Assembly: GCA_003020925.1 (NCBI GenBank)
Contig: PXRT01000007.1
Location: 11,248-75,247, forward strand
Direction: 5' to 3'
Length of the DNA stretch: 64,000 bases
Origin: Halobacteriales archaeon QS_6_64_34
GTDB lineage: Archaea > Halobacteriota > Halobacteria > Halobacteriales > Haloarculaceae
Part shown: positions 54,907 to 63,952 of the stretch, piece by piece
How positions within the stretch are numbered: the first letter of the stretch is position 1
Layout of the letters: each line of letters begins with the position of its first letter
Position numbers and translations under genes: made by a program
Notes under the pieces: model-generated
Told to the model about the DNA's origin: nothing
Seen by the model: only the letters and a program-made list of their open reading frames with translations
Database searches by the model: none

Positions 54907-56025
54907 ATGCGCGCGGAGGCTCTCCTGCTACTCCTGGCTGTCCTCCTGCTAGCCGCGACGGGCACGGCCACTGCGGCGGACAACACGGCCCCGCTGGCCG
55001 ACGCCGGCGTCGACCAGACCGTTCCGGCCAACGCGACGGTGTATCTGGATGCCAACGGCTCGGTCGACCCCGACGGCGAGATAACGAGCGTCGAGTGGAC
55101 CATCCAGACGCCCGACGGCGCGACGATACCGCCCGAGTGTGTGGACTGCCGCCGGACCGAGTTCGACGCGACCGCGCTCGGCCAGTACACGGTGACGCTC
55201 ACCGTCACCGACGACGACGGTGCGACCCGCTCGGACACGCTGTACGTCACCGCCGCCACCGAGGCCGGGCCCGATGTCTCGCTGTCGGGACCGAATTCGA
55301 CGGCGTCCGGCAGCAACACGACGTTCACTGCGAACGTGACCGGGGACGACGCGTCACTCCAGACACTCACGTGGCTCGTCAATGGCAGCGTAGTCGAACG
55401 GGAGTCCCTGGCCGGGGCCTCGTCCACTGCCTCGTTCACGCACACGTTCGACAGTACCGGTGACGCGACCGTTCGGACCGTCGTCTACGACACGCTCGGC
55501 GAGCGCGGGAGCGCGACACGGCGTGTGTCGGTCAGTAACAGCGGCGGTGGCGGCGGTGGCGATAGCAGTGGGTGTTACGCTACGTGGTGTGGTGGTACCG
55601 GCGCGGACATGAGATACACAGTCGATGGAACGACAACCATCACTGATACGAATAACCAAGAGGGGCTCCAGACCTATCGTGATGGAGACATTGTCACTAT
55701 CAAAAACCCAGACGAAAATCCTAACATCGAACGCGGGCTCAATAGTGAATATCGTGTCGACGGTGGCCTGAACTCCCTGAGTGACAGTGCTTTCGAGTCG
55801 AACGAGGATGAAAACGGGAGAACAGGTAGCTCCGGCAGCCCAACCTTTTCTGATAACAACTCCGCTAGTTCCATTGTTCAGGACGCTGTAGATTCTATCA
55901 ACAGTATCATAGGCGGCGGAGGTAGCAACGACGATAGCGGCGACGACGACAGCGGCGGTGGCGGTGGTGAGTGGCTCGGCGGTGGCGGTGGCGGCAGCAG
56001 TAACCCGCTCGGCGGCCTTCTATAA
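54907..56025 (+). CDS. Exported PKD-like domain protein with mosaic C-terminus
   Basis: This 372-residue protein has a Sec signal ('LLLLLAVLLLAATGTATAA'), a PKD-like domain ('ADAGVDQTVPANATVYLDANG') and a second Ig-like domain ('GPDVSLSGPNSTASGSNTTF'). From about residue 215 a Gly-rich break leads to an unrelated region with 'CYATWCGGTG', Asn-rich sequence and two more Gly-rich tracts. The C-terminal half is lower in GC than the first half, suggesting a recombined tail. No membrane anchor or PGF tail is visible. Function unknown. Confidence 0.8.
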   Translation: MRAEALLLLLAVLLLAATGTATAADNTAPLADAGVDQTVPANATVYLDANGSVDPDGEITSVEWTIQTPDGATIPPECVDCRRTEFDATALGQYTVTLTVTDDDGATRSDTLYVTAATEAGPDVSLSGPNSTASGSNTTFTANVTGDDASLQTLTWLVNGSVVERESLAGASSTASFTHTFDSTGDATVRTVVYDTLGERGSATRRVSVSNSGGGGGGDSSGCYATWCGGTGADMRYTVDGTTTITDTNNQEGLQTYRDGDIVTIKNPDENPNIERGLNSEYRVDGGLNSLSDSAFESNEDENGRTGSSGSPTFSDNNSASSIVQDAVDSINSIIGGGGSNDDSGDDDSGGGGGEWLGGGGGGSSNPLGGLL

Positions 56026-56124
56026 CACTATCTGCTGACAGCTCATTTCTGCCTCAGCGTATTGAGATTTTCTCGGGGTTTAAATACCAAGCCATAGACA
56101 AATTTGCTTAGACAGAACCAAACG

Positions 56125-57300
56125 ATGAAAATGTCTACCACTGAGACTACGATTCGACAGGCGCTACTCAGCGTTCTACTTGCCAGCCTGATGATGACGG
56201 CTGGATGTGCGGGGATACTCTCTGGAGGGAGCAGTAGCAATGGGGCAGGAACGCCCACATCAACTGCGACTGCTGGGGGCGAGGCAAACGACACCAGCAG
56301 TGCCGACGGAGTTGACCTCCGAAGTATCTCGATTCCCGATAATGGTAGTGTTACTCGCTTTGGCGAGCTGGACCGTGGCGACCCGAAGAACGGAAACCAG
56401 TACTACGAGCCGGTCCAGGTTGCTGCCGCCGAGGGACAAGTAGTGAATATTACGATGAGAGCAGAAAATGGCAATCCGGGCCTTCGGGTTGTAAACCCTG
56501 ACGGGAATGTGACTGCAGTCATCAGTAACGAAAGCGGGACCGCGACCGGAATCCTCGGTGGTCAATTCGCACAGAGCGGCCGCTACACCATAGAAACCAC
56601 CTCCGTTAATGACAACGCTACGTTCAATTACACGCTCACAGTCGAGCGAGTTGACCTAGAGGAGATAAGAGACGATGAGTTGCTTGCTGGGCCGCGTTCA
56701 GAGTACAACGAGACAGAGAGATATCTCACGTTCGCTCGAGATGTTGCCATTGTGACGGCTGATATAACTGATAGCGGCCGGTATAGTCTCAATGCTACCG
56801 AGACTAATTTTCAGTCGAACGTGAGTGGTCCTGACATCCAGGCGAACGTCAGCGCAGATTATGCTATCATCACCTACAAAGTGGGGGACACCAACGAACT
56901 CAGCCGATTAGACGACATGGACACTGGGTTCATGGTGAGTTACTCGACCATGTGGAGCAACTACCAAAATCTCTCAGCTAACCCCTCACGGCCTGAAGAT
57001 GAGTCGTGGGTGCCGGAGGTAATCTTCCTGCGGGGGCTGAACGAGAGTGGTGAGTTGTATCGGACACATTTCATCACACAGGACTGGGCGAGAACCTATG
57101 AGCAAAGCAATAAGAACGCCACCGATAGGGAGAAGTATTACGCCCAGCATGGCTCCACCACAAGGATTGGGCCGGGAGCTCCATACAATCGCTCGAACTA
57201 TCCGCGAGTCACTCCGATCTCGGATGAGGGATTCCCGCAGGTGTATCGGAACTATACTTTCCCCGACGGAACGACGCTCGAAGAGCGGTACGGGCTGTAA
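56125..57300 (+). CDS. Putative lipoprotein rich in N-glycosylation sequons
   Basis: This 391-residue protein has a signal with lipobox 'LASLMMTAGCAG' and an exported domain with a pre-peptidase-like beta region ('YYEPVQVAAAEGQVVNITMRAENGNPGLRV'). More than ten N-x-S/T sequons are present, consistent with surface glycosylation. ATG 56125 is preferred; 'gtttaaatacc' (56078-56088) is the TATA box. Composition is AT-richer than the core genes, as in the second half of the preceding gene. Function unknown. Confidence 0.78.
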   Translation: MKMSTTETTIRQALLSVLLASLMMTAGCAGILSGGSSSNGAGTPTSTATAGGEANDTSSADGVDLRSISIPDNGSVTRFGELDRGDPKNGNQYYEPVQVAAAEGQVVNITMRAENGNPGLRVVNPDGNVTAVISNESGTATGILGGQFAQSGRYTIETTSVNDNATFNYTLTVERVDLEEIRDDELLAGPRSEYNETERYLTFARDVAIVTADITDSGRYSLNATETNFQSNVSGPDIQANVSADYAIITYKVGDTNELSRLDDMDTGFMVSYSTMWSNYQNLSANPSRPEDESWVPEVIFLRGLNESGELYRTHFITQDWARTYEQSNKNATDREKYYAQHGSTTRIGPGAPYNRSNYPRVTPISDEGFPQVYRNYTFPDGTTLEERYGL

Positions 57301-57409
57301 CACGAGCAGTTTCTACCACATCGGCTCATGGAACACGACCCCTCGTTGGCGACGGACTGCTAGTCGGATGAGGGACAAAGCCAAGAGTCAGCCGGATTTA
57401 GAGGGGTGT

Positions 57410-57703
57410 ATGAGAGCGAAGCCGGAGTACCGCAATCGCGACGAGACGGAGGTTGTGGTACTCGACGCGCTCGCGGACCGCCACCAGGAGGGGATGACGG
57501 TGTTCGAGATTCGCTCGCGGGCCGACGTCACTATCGACCAGATAGAGGACGCGTTGGCGGCCCTGAAAGACGACGACCTCATCGTCGTCGAGAACGACGA
57601 CGAGCGGACGCTCATTTTACCCGACGAGGACGTGGTGGGCCCGGAGACGACCGACGAGGACGTGTCGCTGTTTGCGAAACTCCGCCGCAAGCTCCCGTTT
57701 TAG
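57410..57703 (+). CDS. DUF6432 family winged-helix-like protein
   Basis: This 97-residue protein starts at MRAKPEYRNRDETEVVVLDALADR and has a helix-turn-helix-like core ('MTVFEIRSRADVTIDQIEDALAALKDDDLIVVEND') and a basic tail. It is a conserved haloarchaeal family of probable DNA-binding proteins. It is the C-terminal part of a longer track ORF; the rest of that ORF is antisense noise. It converges on the rhodanese-MBL gene with a 4-nt overlap. Confidence 0.83.
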   Translation: MRAKPEYRNRDETEVVVLDALADRHQEGMTVFEIRSRADVTIDQIEDALAALKDDDLIVVENDDERTLILPDEDVVGPETTDEDVSLFAKLRRKLPF

Positions 57704-58869
57704 AGCGGCGTCGCCGCGCAGTTGTTCGGGCCCAGTTCCAGCTCGAAGGCGGTGTCGTCGTCGGCCGCGTCGGTGCCGAGATTGATGGCGACGATGCGCT
57801 CGAAGTTGGCGGGTCGGGGCGGGATGTCGCCACAGATGCGCTCGACGAACGTCTCGCGGTCGAGCGCCAGCGCCGGGAGCCGCGCTCGGAGCTTACCGAG
57901 CCGGGCGGTGTAGGTCCCGTCGTCGGCCGGCTCGGTCGTCTCGGCTCGGTGGCCCGGCGCGACGAGCGTCTCCTCGGGGAGGGCGCCGAGGCGCTCGGTC
58001 AGGGTCTCGTAGAGAGTTCGGGCGAGGTCCGGAGCGCCGTCGTCGCCGGTTTCGAGGTCCGGGCGGGCGACGCTCTCTATGAAGATGCTGTCGCCGGCAA
58101 GCAGGACCTCGCCGACGCGGACGCCGGTCATGTCAGTGGTGTGGCCCGGCAGCGGGAGGGCGTCGAGCGTAGTTGTGCCGACCGACAGCGAGCCATCGTC
58201 GGGGAGGGCGGTGACCTCGTCGGTGGCCCCACGGTCGACGGCGCGAGCCGGCACGACCGGTTCGACGCCGTGGTCGGCGAGGGTGCGGAGCCCGCTGACG
58301 TGGTCGGCGTGGACGTGGGTGTCGACGGCGTAGCGCAGCGTCGCGTCGTAGTCGGCGGCGTCAGCAACGTAGCGGTCGGCAAAGGCCCGCAGCGGGTCGA
58401 CGACGGCGGCCTCGCCGTCGCTGACGACCAGATAGGAGAGACAGCCCGACGCGGGGCGCTCGTACTGCAGGATTGTGGCCGCGTCGGTAGCCAGTCGGTG
58501 GGCCTCGTAGAGTTGCGCCCACCCTTCCATGCCGTCGGCGAGGTTGCGGGCGTCGACGCCGTGGTCCACGAGCAGGCCGGCGGCGAAGGCACTGGCTCCC
58601 CCGCGAGCGCAGACGGCGGTGATTGGGCCCTCGCCGTCGATGTCGTCGAGCAGTCCGTCGACGTCGCCCGTCACCTTCGCCTGCAGGAACTTCGCGAACG
58701 GGAGCTGTGTCGCCGTCACCGTCGGCCCATCGATGTGCCACGCCGCGAACTCGTCGCGGTCGCGGACGTCGAGCAGGCGGACGGGCTCGCCCGCGTCGAG
58801 CCGTTCTTTCAGCGCGGCCGCCGAAAGCGACGGATGGTCTGCCGGCGGGTCGGGTGGGTTCTCGGCCAT
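57700..58869 (-). CDS. Rhodanese-MBL fusion (persulfide dioxygenase-like)
   Basis: This 389-residue protein has an N-terminal rhodanese domain ('VRLLDVRDRDEFAAWHIDGP', catalytic Cys in 'AVCARGGASAFAAGLL') and a C-terminal metallo-beta-lactamase domain ('DTHVHADHVSGLRTL', 'LPLPGHTTDMTG', 'GEVLLAGDSIFIESV'). ETHE1-type persulfide dioxygenases oxidise glutathione persulfide; fused forms usually have the MBL domain first, so the reverse order here is notable. The start is MAENPPDPPADHP. Confidence 0.88.
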   Translation of the reverse strand: MAENPPDPPADHPSLSAAALKERLDAGEPVRLLDVRDRDEFAAWHIDGPTVTATQLPFAKFLQAKVTGDVDGLLDDIDGEGPITAVCARGGASAFAAGLLVDHGVDARNLADGMEGWAQLYEAHRLATDAATILQYERPASGCLSYLVVSDGEAAVVDPLRAFADRYVADAADYDATLRYAVDTHVHADHVSGLRTLADHGVEPVVPARAVDRGATDEVTALPDDGSLSVGTTTLDALPLPGHTTDMTGVRVGEVLLAGDSIFIESVARPDLETGDDGAPDLARTLYETLTERLGALPEETLVAPGHRAETTEPADDGTYTARLGKLRARLPALALDRETFVERICGDIPPRPANFERIVAINLGTDAADDDTAFELELGPNNCAATPL

Positions 58870-58939
58870 ACCGGAGCGAGGTGCCGGGCGCCGATAAATC
58901 GGGCGGAGGATGTATCCCCCGAGCGCCCCTCTCTCCGGT

Positions 58940-59554
58940 ATGGACGCCGCCGATACCATCGCGGCAGTCGAGGAGGCGACGACGACCGAGCGGACCCGCA
59001 TCGGCTCCGATAAGGCACTCATCGCTGCCACGGGTGCGAATCTGGCGGCTGATGCCGTCTGGGCAGCCACAGCGACACGGGAAGCCGGTCTCGCCGAGGC
59101 CCTCGAGGCGTGGGCGGTCGAGGCTGGTGGCGGCGATGGCGAGGCTATCGCCGACGCGTTAGCGCGGGCCGAACGGGCGGCGAGCGACCGGCTCGAGCGA
59201 ATCGACGCGGCGCCGGGCGAGCCTGATGCGCTCTCCGTACATCTCGGTTCCCTCGAAGGCACTGCCGAGCGCGTGGGCGGGGGGCTCCTCGCACCGGCGC
59301 TGGTGCTCGACCGCTTTTACCTGCAGGTGGTGAGTTTCTTCGTCAACGAGGCCGACGAGGGGAGCGCCGACGTGGCCCGGGAACTCAGGAGCGGGGCGAG
59401 CGACCTCGGCCCGGCCCGTGACGCGCTCGCGGCGCTCGAGGAGTCCGGGCGCGAGCGGGCACAGGCGGCGGCTATCGAGGCGGTCGGCGTCGCCTACGAG
59501 GAGCACGCGAGTGCGCTCGAATCTATGGGGCTTGACCCGAAACCAATCTGTTGA
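58940..59554 (+). CDS. Conserved haloarchaeal all-alpha protein
   Basis: This 204-residue Ala/Glu-rich helical protein starts at MDAADTIAAVEEAT. It resembles haloarchaeal proteins sometimes annotated as transcription antitermination or rubrerythrin-like proteins, but I see no clear metal ligands (only scattered His/Glu), so no function is assigned. It is divergent from the rhodanese-MBL gene with 70 bp between. Confidence 0.7.
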   Translation: MDAADTIAAVEEATTTERTRIGSDKALIAATGANLAADAVWAATATREAGLAEALEAWAVEAGGGDGEAIADALARAERAASDRLERIDAAPGEPDALSVHLGSLEGTAERVGGGLLAPALVLDRFYLQVVSFFVNEADEGSADVARELRSGASDLGPARDALAALEESGRERAQAAAIEAVGVAYEEHASALESMGLDPKPIC

Positions 59555-59676
59555 TACTGCCGGTCTGTCGAATTATCCCGGCCGGTCCCAGTCCTCATGA
59601 CCGCACAGTACACCAACTGCTGGCGCATATCTAGCTGCTGGCCGTCTGTGGCATATCAGTCGTTCACCAGCCCGTA

Positions 59677-59688
59677 GCTATATTATCC
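59677..59688 (+). promoter_or_regulatory. TATA box for the HxlR-type regulator
   Basis: 'gctatattatcc' is centred about 27 nt before the ATG at 59709. Confidence 0.6.
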
Positions 59689-59708
59689 ACCGCCCGGAAC
59701 GCTGGGAC

Positions 59709-60053
59709 ATGACTGGGCATGGGGACCCATCGGGTGCCGATACAGGGGAGGACCCACTCCGGCGGGCGACCGCAATCCTTGGCAAGAAGTGGCACCCGAC
59801 GCTGATTCACAGGCTGCTGGCCGACGGGCCGCTGGGTTTCAACGACATGAAGAGCCAAATCGACGGTATCTCGGATAAGATGCTGTCGGAGGCCCTGGAC
59901 GACCTGCAAGAGGCCGGGGTCGTCGTCCGTGACGTGGTCGAGGACAAACCCGTCCGGGTCAACTACTCGCTGACCCCCGCCGGTCGGGACCTCGAACCCA
60001 TCATCGAAGAGCTACTGGCGTGGAGCCACGAGCATCTCGGTGACAGCCCTTAA
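59709..60053 (+). CDS. HxlR-family transcriptional regulator
   Basis: This 114-residue winged-helix protein has the HxlR signature 'LGKKWHPTLIHRLLADGPLGFNDMKSQIDGISDKMLSEALDDLQEAGVV' and a C-terminal 'YSLTPAGRDLEPIIEEL'. There is no Cys, so it does not sense thiols through the usual mechanism. Targets unknown; the neighbours are convergent. Confidence 0.9.
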   Translation: MTGHGDPSGADTGEDPLRRATAILGKKWHPTLIHRLLADGPLGFNDMKSQIDGISDKMLSEALDDLQEAGVVVRDVVEDKPVRVNYSLTPAGRDLEPIIEELLAWSHEHLGDSP

Positions 60054-60064
60054 GCGACGGGCCG

Positions 60065-61378
60065 TCACTCCTCGTCGACGATTTCCAGCCCGCGATTGTT
60101 CACTGCCGACGGGTCGAGCCCGACCTCCTCGAGGAACTGCTTGTACTCGCGCTCGCACTGTTCGGCGTCTTTCTGGCGGTCGCTGGCCCGGTCACACAGC
60201 GCGACGAGGTCCTCGGGCACGTCGTTCGAGTAGACAATCCAGTGGTTGATGAGGTCCGACAGACGGCGGATGGGCGAGGTGAAGTGGCCGTAAATCTCGA
60301 AGTTCAGGGCGTAGTGGCCCCCGAAGGGGTCGTTCATGTATTTCGCACGCGGCATCACCTTCATCACGGCCCACTGAATCTTGTCGAGCTGGCGACCTGG
60401 GGCGTCCTCCAGGGTGGCGTTGACGGCCTTTCGGGGGTCGTCCCAGGCCGACCCCGGGATGGAGACGCCGTCGAGTTCCTGAATCTCGACGAGCGCCTCG
60501 TCCCACTCGTCGGGGCTGGGCTGGGGGTGGACGCGGTACATCGCCTCGACCCCGCGATTCCACATCAGCTCGTGGGTCACCGCTTTGTTCGCCTTCAGCA
60601 TGCACTCCTCGATGATGGTGTGGGCGCGGTCCCGGGCCGGGTTCAGGACGAGTGACCCCTCTTCCTTGCGCTGTTCGTGCATCCGGTCGGCGAGATTCCA
60701 GACCAGTTCGGTCTTCTCGGCGAGGTCCACGCTGGTGTCTTCGAGCAGGTCGTCGGCGCTGTCGGGGTCGTCGAGGATGCGCTCGGCCTCCGTATACGTG
60801 AGGCGGGCGTCGCTCTCGATGACGGACTTGTAGATGTCGATGTCCTCGTAGCCCAGGTTCTCCTTGTCCAGATGCATCTCGACGGTGTGGGCGAGTCGCT
60901 CCTCGTTTGGCACGAGCGAGCAGACCGTCTCCGCGAGCACGGGCGGGAGCATGTGAATCGTGTAGGCCGGCAGATAGACGGTGTTGCCCCGCTCGACGGC
61001 TTCCTCCCACATCGCCGTCTCCGGGTTGACGTAGTGGGTCACGTCGGCGATGTGGACCCAGAGGACGTACTCCTCCTCGCGCTCCTCGATAGAGATGGCG
61101 TCGTCGAAGTCCTGGGCGTCGATGGGGTCGGTCGTCCAGGTCGTCATCTCGCGGAGGTCCTCGCGCTCGTCGATGCCCTGCTCGATGTCGGCCTGGACGT
61201 TCCGGGTCCGCTCTTTCGCTTCCTCGAGTACCTCGGGCGGGAACTCGTCGCGGATGCCGAACTTCTCGAACAGTTCCTCGCGCTTGTTCGAGAGGTGGCG
61301 GGCCATCTCCTCGTCTATCTCGACGGGGCCTTGCCCCTCGGCGGTGCCGGCCGCCGACTGGGCGTCCTCGGTAGTCAT
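60065..61378 (-). CDS. rnr: RNB-domain ribonuclease (RNase R/II family)
   Basis: This 437-residue protein is mostly the RNB exonuclease domain, with the catalytic Asp cluster in 'TDPIDAQDFDDAISI' and further conserved blocks 'ADVTHYVNPETAMWEEAVERGNTVYLP' and 'FTSPIRRLSDLINHWI'. It lacks the cold-shock and S1 RNA-binding domains of bacterial RNase R, which is normal for haloarchaea. It degrades RNA 3' to 5'. The start is MTTEDAQSAAG, well inside the track ORF. Confidence 0.93.
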   Translation of the reverse strand: MTTEDAQSAAGTAEGQGPVEIDEEMARHLSNKREELFEKFGIRDEFPPEVLEEAKERTRNVQADIEQGIDEREDLREMTTWTTDPIDAQDFDDAISIEEREEEYVLWVHIADVTHYVNPETAMWEEAVERGNTVYLPAYTIHMLPPVLAETVCSLVPNEERLAHTVEMHLDKENLGYEDIDIYKSVIESDARLTYTEAERILDDPDSADDLLEDTSVDLAEKTELVWNLADRMHEQRKEEGSLVLNPARDRAHTIIEECMLKANKAVTHELMWNRGVEAMYRVHPQPSPDEWDEALVEIQELDGVSIPGSAWDDPRKAVNATLEDAPGRQLDKIQWAVMKVMPRAKYMNDPFGGHYALNFEIYGHFTSPIRRLSDLINHWIVYSNDVPEDLVALCDRASDRQKDAEQCEREYKQFLEEVGLDPSAVNNRGLEIVDEE

Positions 61379-61485
61379 GCCCCCGGCTACGCCCACGGTG
61401 TAGTTAGGACTGTCGGGGGCCCGACGGCCCCTCGGTGACGACCCCCAGATAGAAATGGTCGCGGCACATCTGTCAGCACGGAACA

Positions 61486-62058
61486 ATGTCTGCACCTCAC
61501 CGGCCGGCGTCCGATCGAGTGGACGAGGCAGCGACACTCCGCGTCCCGTCGCGGGCACGGCTGCTCCGGTCCACTGCGCGGGGCTGTGTCGGGGGGCTCG
61601 CCGCGACGGTCGGCATGACCGTCTACCGAATCCCCGTATTCAGGGCGCTCCCACCAACGGCCGAGTTCTGGGCGCGATACGTCAGCGGTGGCGACGTCGA
61701 ACAGCACTTCGGTCCCGGGCTACTGCTACACGTCCTCTACGGGGTCGTGGGCGGCTTCGTCTACGGGCTGCTGGCGAGCTTCCTCGACGTTCCCGACCCC
61801 GACGCGCGGGAACGGCTGAGCATCCTCGGCGGGCTCGGTTACGGGCTCGCCCTCTCCGTGTTCGGTTCCCGGGTCGTCTTCGTCCGCGTCCTCGGACGCG
61901 AACTCCAGTCGGAGGACGCGCTCGTCTTCCACGTCGGCCACGCCGTCTACGGAGTGACGCTGGGAACGTTCGTCGCCACCAGCGAGGCCGCCGGCGAGGT
62001 CTACCGCGAGAGCGAACGCACCCGACCGGACACCGAGAAACAGCGACGGGGGTCGTAA
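61486..62058 (+). CDS. Conserved haloarchaeal membrane protein
   Basis: This 190-residue protein has about four hydrophobic segments ('STARGCVGGLAATVGMTVYRI', 'LLLHVLYGVVGGFVYGLLASFL', 'LGGLGYGLALSVFGSRVVFV', 'HAVYGVTLGTFVATSEA'). It resembles haloarchaeal DUF6789-type proteins, tentatively. Function unknown. Confidence 0.75.
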   Translation: MSAPHRPASDRVDEAATLRVPSRARLLRSTARGCVGGLAATVGMTVYRIPVFRALPPTAEFWARYVSGGDVEQHFGPGLLLHVLYGVVGGFVYGLLASFLDVPDPDARERLSILGGLGYGLALSVFGSRVVFVRVLGRELQSEDALVFHVGHAVYGVTLGTFVATSEAAGEVYRESERTRPDTEKQRRGS

Positions 62059-62076
62059 CGCACGCAGCGGTCGCTC

Positions 62077-62450
62077 TCAGTCGTCGTTCGGGATGCCTTC
62101 GGCGACGGCCATGTCGTCAACGCTGAGGTCGTCTGCCGAACTCCGCATGACGAACCGCTTTCTGGCGAGGTCGGCGGCGTAAATCACCGTCTCGAGGATG
62201 ATGAGGGTGTCCCCGGGGGGGTCGCGCCCGGGACAGCGTCTGGATTATTTCCTGGTTGTAGAACGCGAGGCTGCGGGAGAACGCGTAGCTCCCGCCTCAA
62301 GCTATATGAACCCGACCGGCGGCACCGAGACCAACACCATCAGCGCCAGCCCGACGTTCCAGCACCGGAACGACGTCCGGAGCCAGGAGCCGTCCCAGCA
62401 TTCGGGCTTGATGGCGTCGATGAGGTACTGACGGTCAGGCGTCACAACCC
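62077..62450 (-). pseudogene. norB: Decayed 3' fragment of a nitric oxide reductase (norB-type) gene
   Basis: Three minus-strand segments in the right order match the C-terminus of quinol-type NorB: 'TSFRCWNVGLALMVLVSVPP', then 'RSLAFYNQEIIQTL', then 'PPGDTLIILETVIYAADLAR' and 'KRFVMRSS'. They are in different frames. A TAG sits where a Gln codon is expected after 'VGFI', and a run of seven C before 'GDT' looks like a +1 slip. The upstream two-thirds of the gene is missing, so it is a dead remnant. Confidence 0.72.
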
Positions 62451-62765
62451 TCCCGACAAGAGTGTGGCACCTATATCTCTGGACGCGCCGGCCTCATCTC
62501 GACGGTGTCGAGCGCGCCGACGCTCGTCGAGATTGTGCTAGTCGACTCGGTATTTCGGTGGCTCGCATTTAGGCGAGCCCCCCGGCGGTTCGCCGACGGG
62601 ATTGTGGTCGTATTCCATAGGTAGGGGTACCGGCCCGCGGGAGTGCCGCGGGTCGTCCGCGGATCACGCTATCCATCAAAGACCTCCGGCTAGTCTACAC
62701 CGCGTGTTCACGGCGTGTCCCTCCGAGTAAGATTTAAGCCAACTACCGTGGGCTTCCAGGTGACG
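62451..62765. other. Gene-free interval with palindromes after the norB remnant
   Basis: No ORF is supported. 'GGCTCGCATTTAGGCGAGCC' (62561-62580) is a near-perfect palindrome and 'CCGCGGGAGTGCCGCGGG' follows near 62640. 'agatttaag' (62730-62738) is a TATA box for the small gene at 62766. Confidence 0.5.
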
Positions 62766-62993
62766 ATGCAACGACTACAGAATCACGACGGTTCGGATCT
62801 CGCGACGATTCCGAAAGGGGACTTGGAGCGAGATATACTGTTTGATGACGACAGGCAACCCATGGATGATGTTACCCTTGTGGTGGACCGGCTCGACGAG
62901 AAGGTCTACGTGATCCGATCCTGTGACGGCGACGTGCCCGAGCTGGCAGAGTATGAGGTTATCCAGCGGTTGGCTGCCCACCAGATGCTTTAG
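62766..62993 (+). CDS. Small AbrB-like protein (DUF8053-like)
   Basis: This 75-residue protein begins MQRLQNHDGSDLATIPKGDLERDILFD, a pattern like the swapped-hairpin AbrB fold, and ends 'ELAEYEVIQRLAAHQML'. Related haloarchaeal proteins I remember are longer at the C-terminus, so this copy may be truncated. The role could be a DNA-binding regulator or antitoxin; no toxin gene is adjacent. Confidence 0.65.
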   Translation: MQRLQNHDGSDLATIPKGDLERDILFDDDRQPMDDVTLVVDRLDEKVYVIRSCDGDVPELAEYEVIQRLAAHQML

Positions 62994-63198
62994 CAGAATT
63001 CGCCGACGCCACGGGCAGATTGATGAACAAGGAGATGAACCGGAAGGCATTTCGCCTGAGTCAGGTCGCCGCCTTCGGCATCATCGCGCGCTTGATTGGC
63101 TTTCAGCCCCGTTAGGTAGATACTGGTTCTAATAAGGGCTTGAAATCAAAGATACCTACTTGATCAGTAATGGCAACAGAATATCGGCTGTTGTGTTA
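62994..63198. other. Interval with only a 30-codon ORF
   Basis: A frame at 63023-63115 encodes 'MNKEMNRKAFRLSQVAAFGI' and ten more residues; no ribosome site or homologue supports it. GC falls sharply from about 63115 onward. Confidence 0.35.
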
Positions 63199-63208
63199 TT
63201 TTAATTTA
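63199..63208 (+). promoter_or_regulatory. TATA box for the 63229 gene
   Basis: 'ttttaattta' is centred about 26 nt before the ATG at 63229, predicting a leaderless transcript. Confidence 0.6.
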
Positions 63209-63228
63209 CAATTCAGCAGTAGTTTTTA

Positions 63229-63942
63229 ATGGTGCGAACCTCCACCATTAGATGCATGGTGACGTTGGAAGTCGGAATTTGGCAAACGGGCGAGTTAACA
63301 AACGATTTGGATAGTGTGGGTAATAAGTGGTCAGGTGCTGCTAGAGTGAAAACCTACCTAGAGGGGGCATTCAGTCACTCAGGGAACCCTCATAGCATAA
63401 ATGCGTCAGTGATGACTGAAAAAATTCCAGCACCCACAGAACATGTAACTGAAAGCTTCACCGCAGATTACCCATGTGACCGCTCATTTGAACTATCTTA
63501 CGACAATCTAAATCAGTGGTGGGAGGATTACATAAAATGTAATATTACTGACAAAGAAGATTGTGTTCTGTTGCTCACCAATAGAGATTCTGGTGCAGGG
63601 CTCTGTACTAGCAGCCACTACGCAACCGCTGAAGGAGGTTTTGATATGGGTATGGCACCTGGAAACTATGAACGATATGGCGATGGAGATGAATTTTCAA
63701 GTCTGTCAACTGCACTCCATGAAGCCGGTCATGCTTTCTTAGGAAAAAGCACTGAATTTGAGCATAATGCGGGTACTGTAGTCCGAACTACTACGGGTGT
63801 ACATCGAACGCCCTTTGGTGATGACGGGATGACAGAAGATGCTTGTGGTAATTCAGTACCTTATGATTGGCATCATTCAGGCCATCAAGCGTTATATTTC
63901 AATCCAGACTGTACAGTAAATCATATAGAACATACAGACTAA
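63229..63942 (+). CDS. AT-rich HEAGH protein, putative zinc metalloprotease
   Basis: This 237-residue protein has HEAGH at 164-168 followed by 'AFLGKSTEFEH', so H164, H168 and perhaps H179 could bind zinc with E165 as the general base. The spacing is not the strict metzincin HExxHxxGxxH. About seven Cys and a His-rich tail ('DWHHSGHQ') suggest an exported, disulfide-bonded protein, yet no signal peptide is visible. It is AT-rich and followed after 10 nt by a Tat-signal gene. The ATG is supported by the TATA box; Met10 is an alternative. Confidence 0.68.
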   Translation: MVRTSTIRCMVTLEVGIWQTGELTNDLDSVGNKWSGAARVKTYLEGAFSHSGNPHSINASVMTEKIPAPTEHVTESFTADYPCDRSFELSYDNLNQWWEDYIKCNITDKEDCVLLLTNRDSGAGLCTSSHYATAEGGFDMGMAPGNYERYGDGDEFSSLSTALHEAGHAFLGKSTEFEHNAGTVVRTTTGVHRTPFGDDGMTEDACGNSVPYDWHHSGHQALYFNPDCTVNHIEHTD

Positions 63943-63952
63943 AGTAATAACG

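Noticed and set aside
58870-59262. N-terminal extension of the rhodanese-MBL ORF to 59262
   Set aside because: It overlaps the divergent gene at 58940 on the other strand and is Ser/Ala-rich without domain features.
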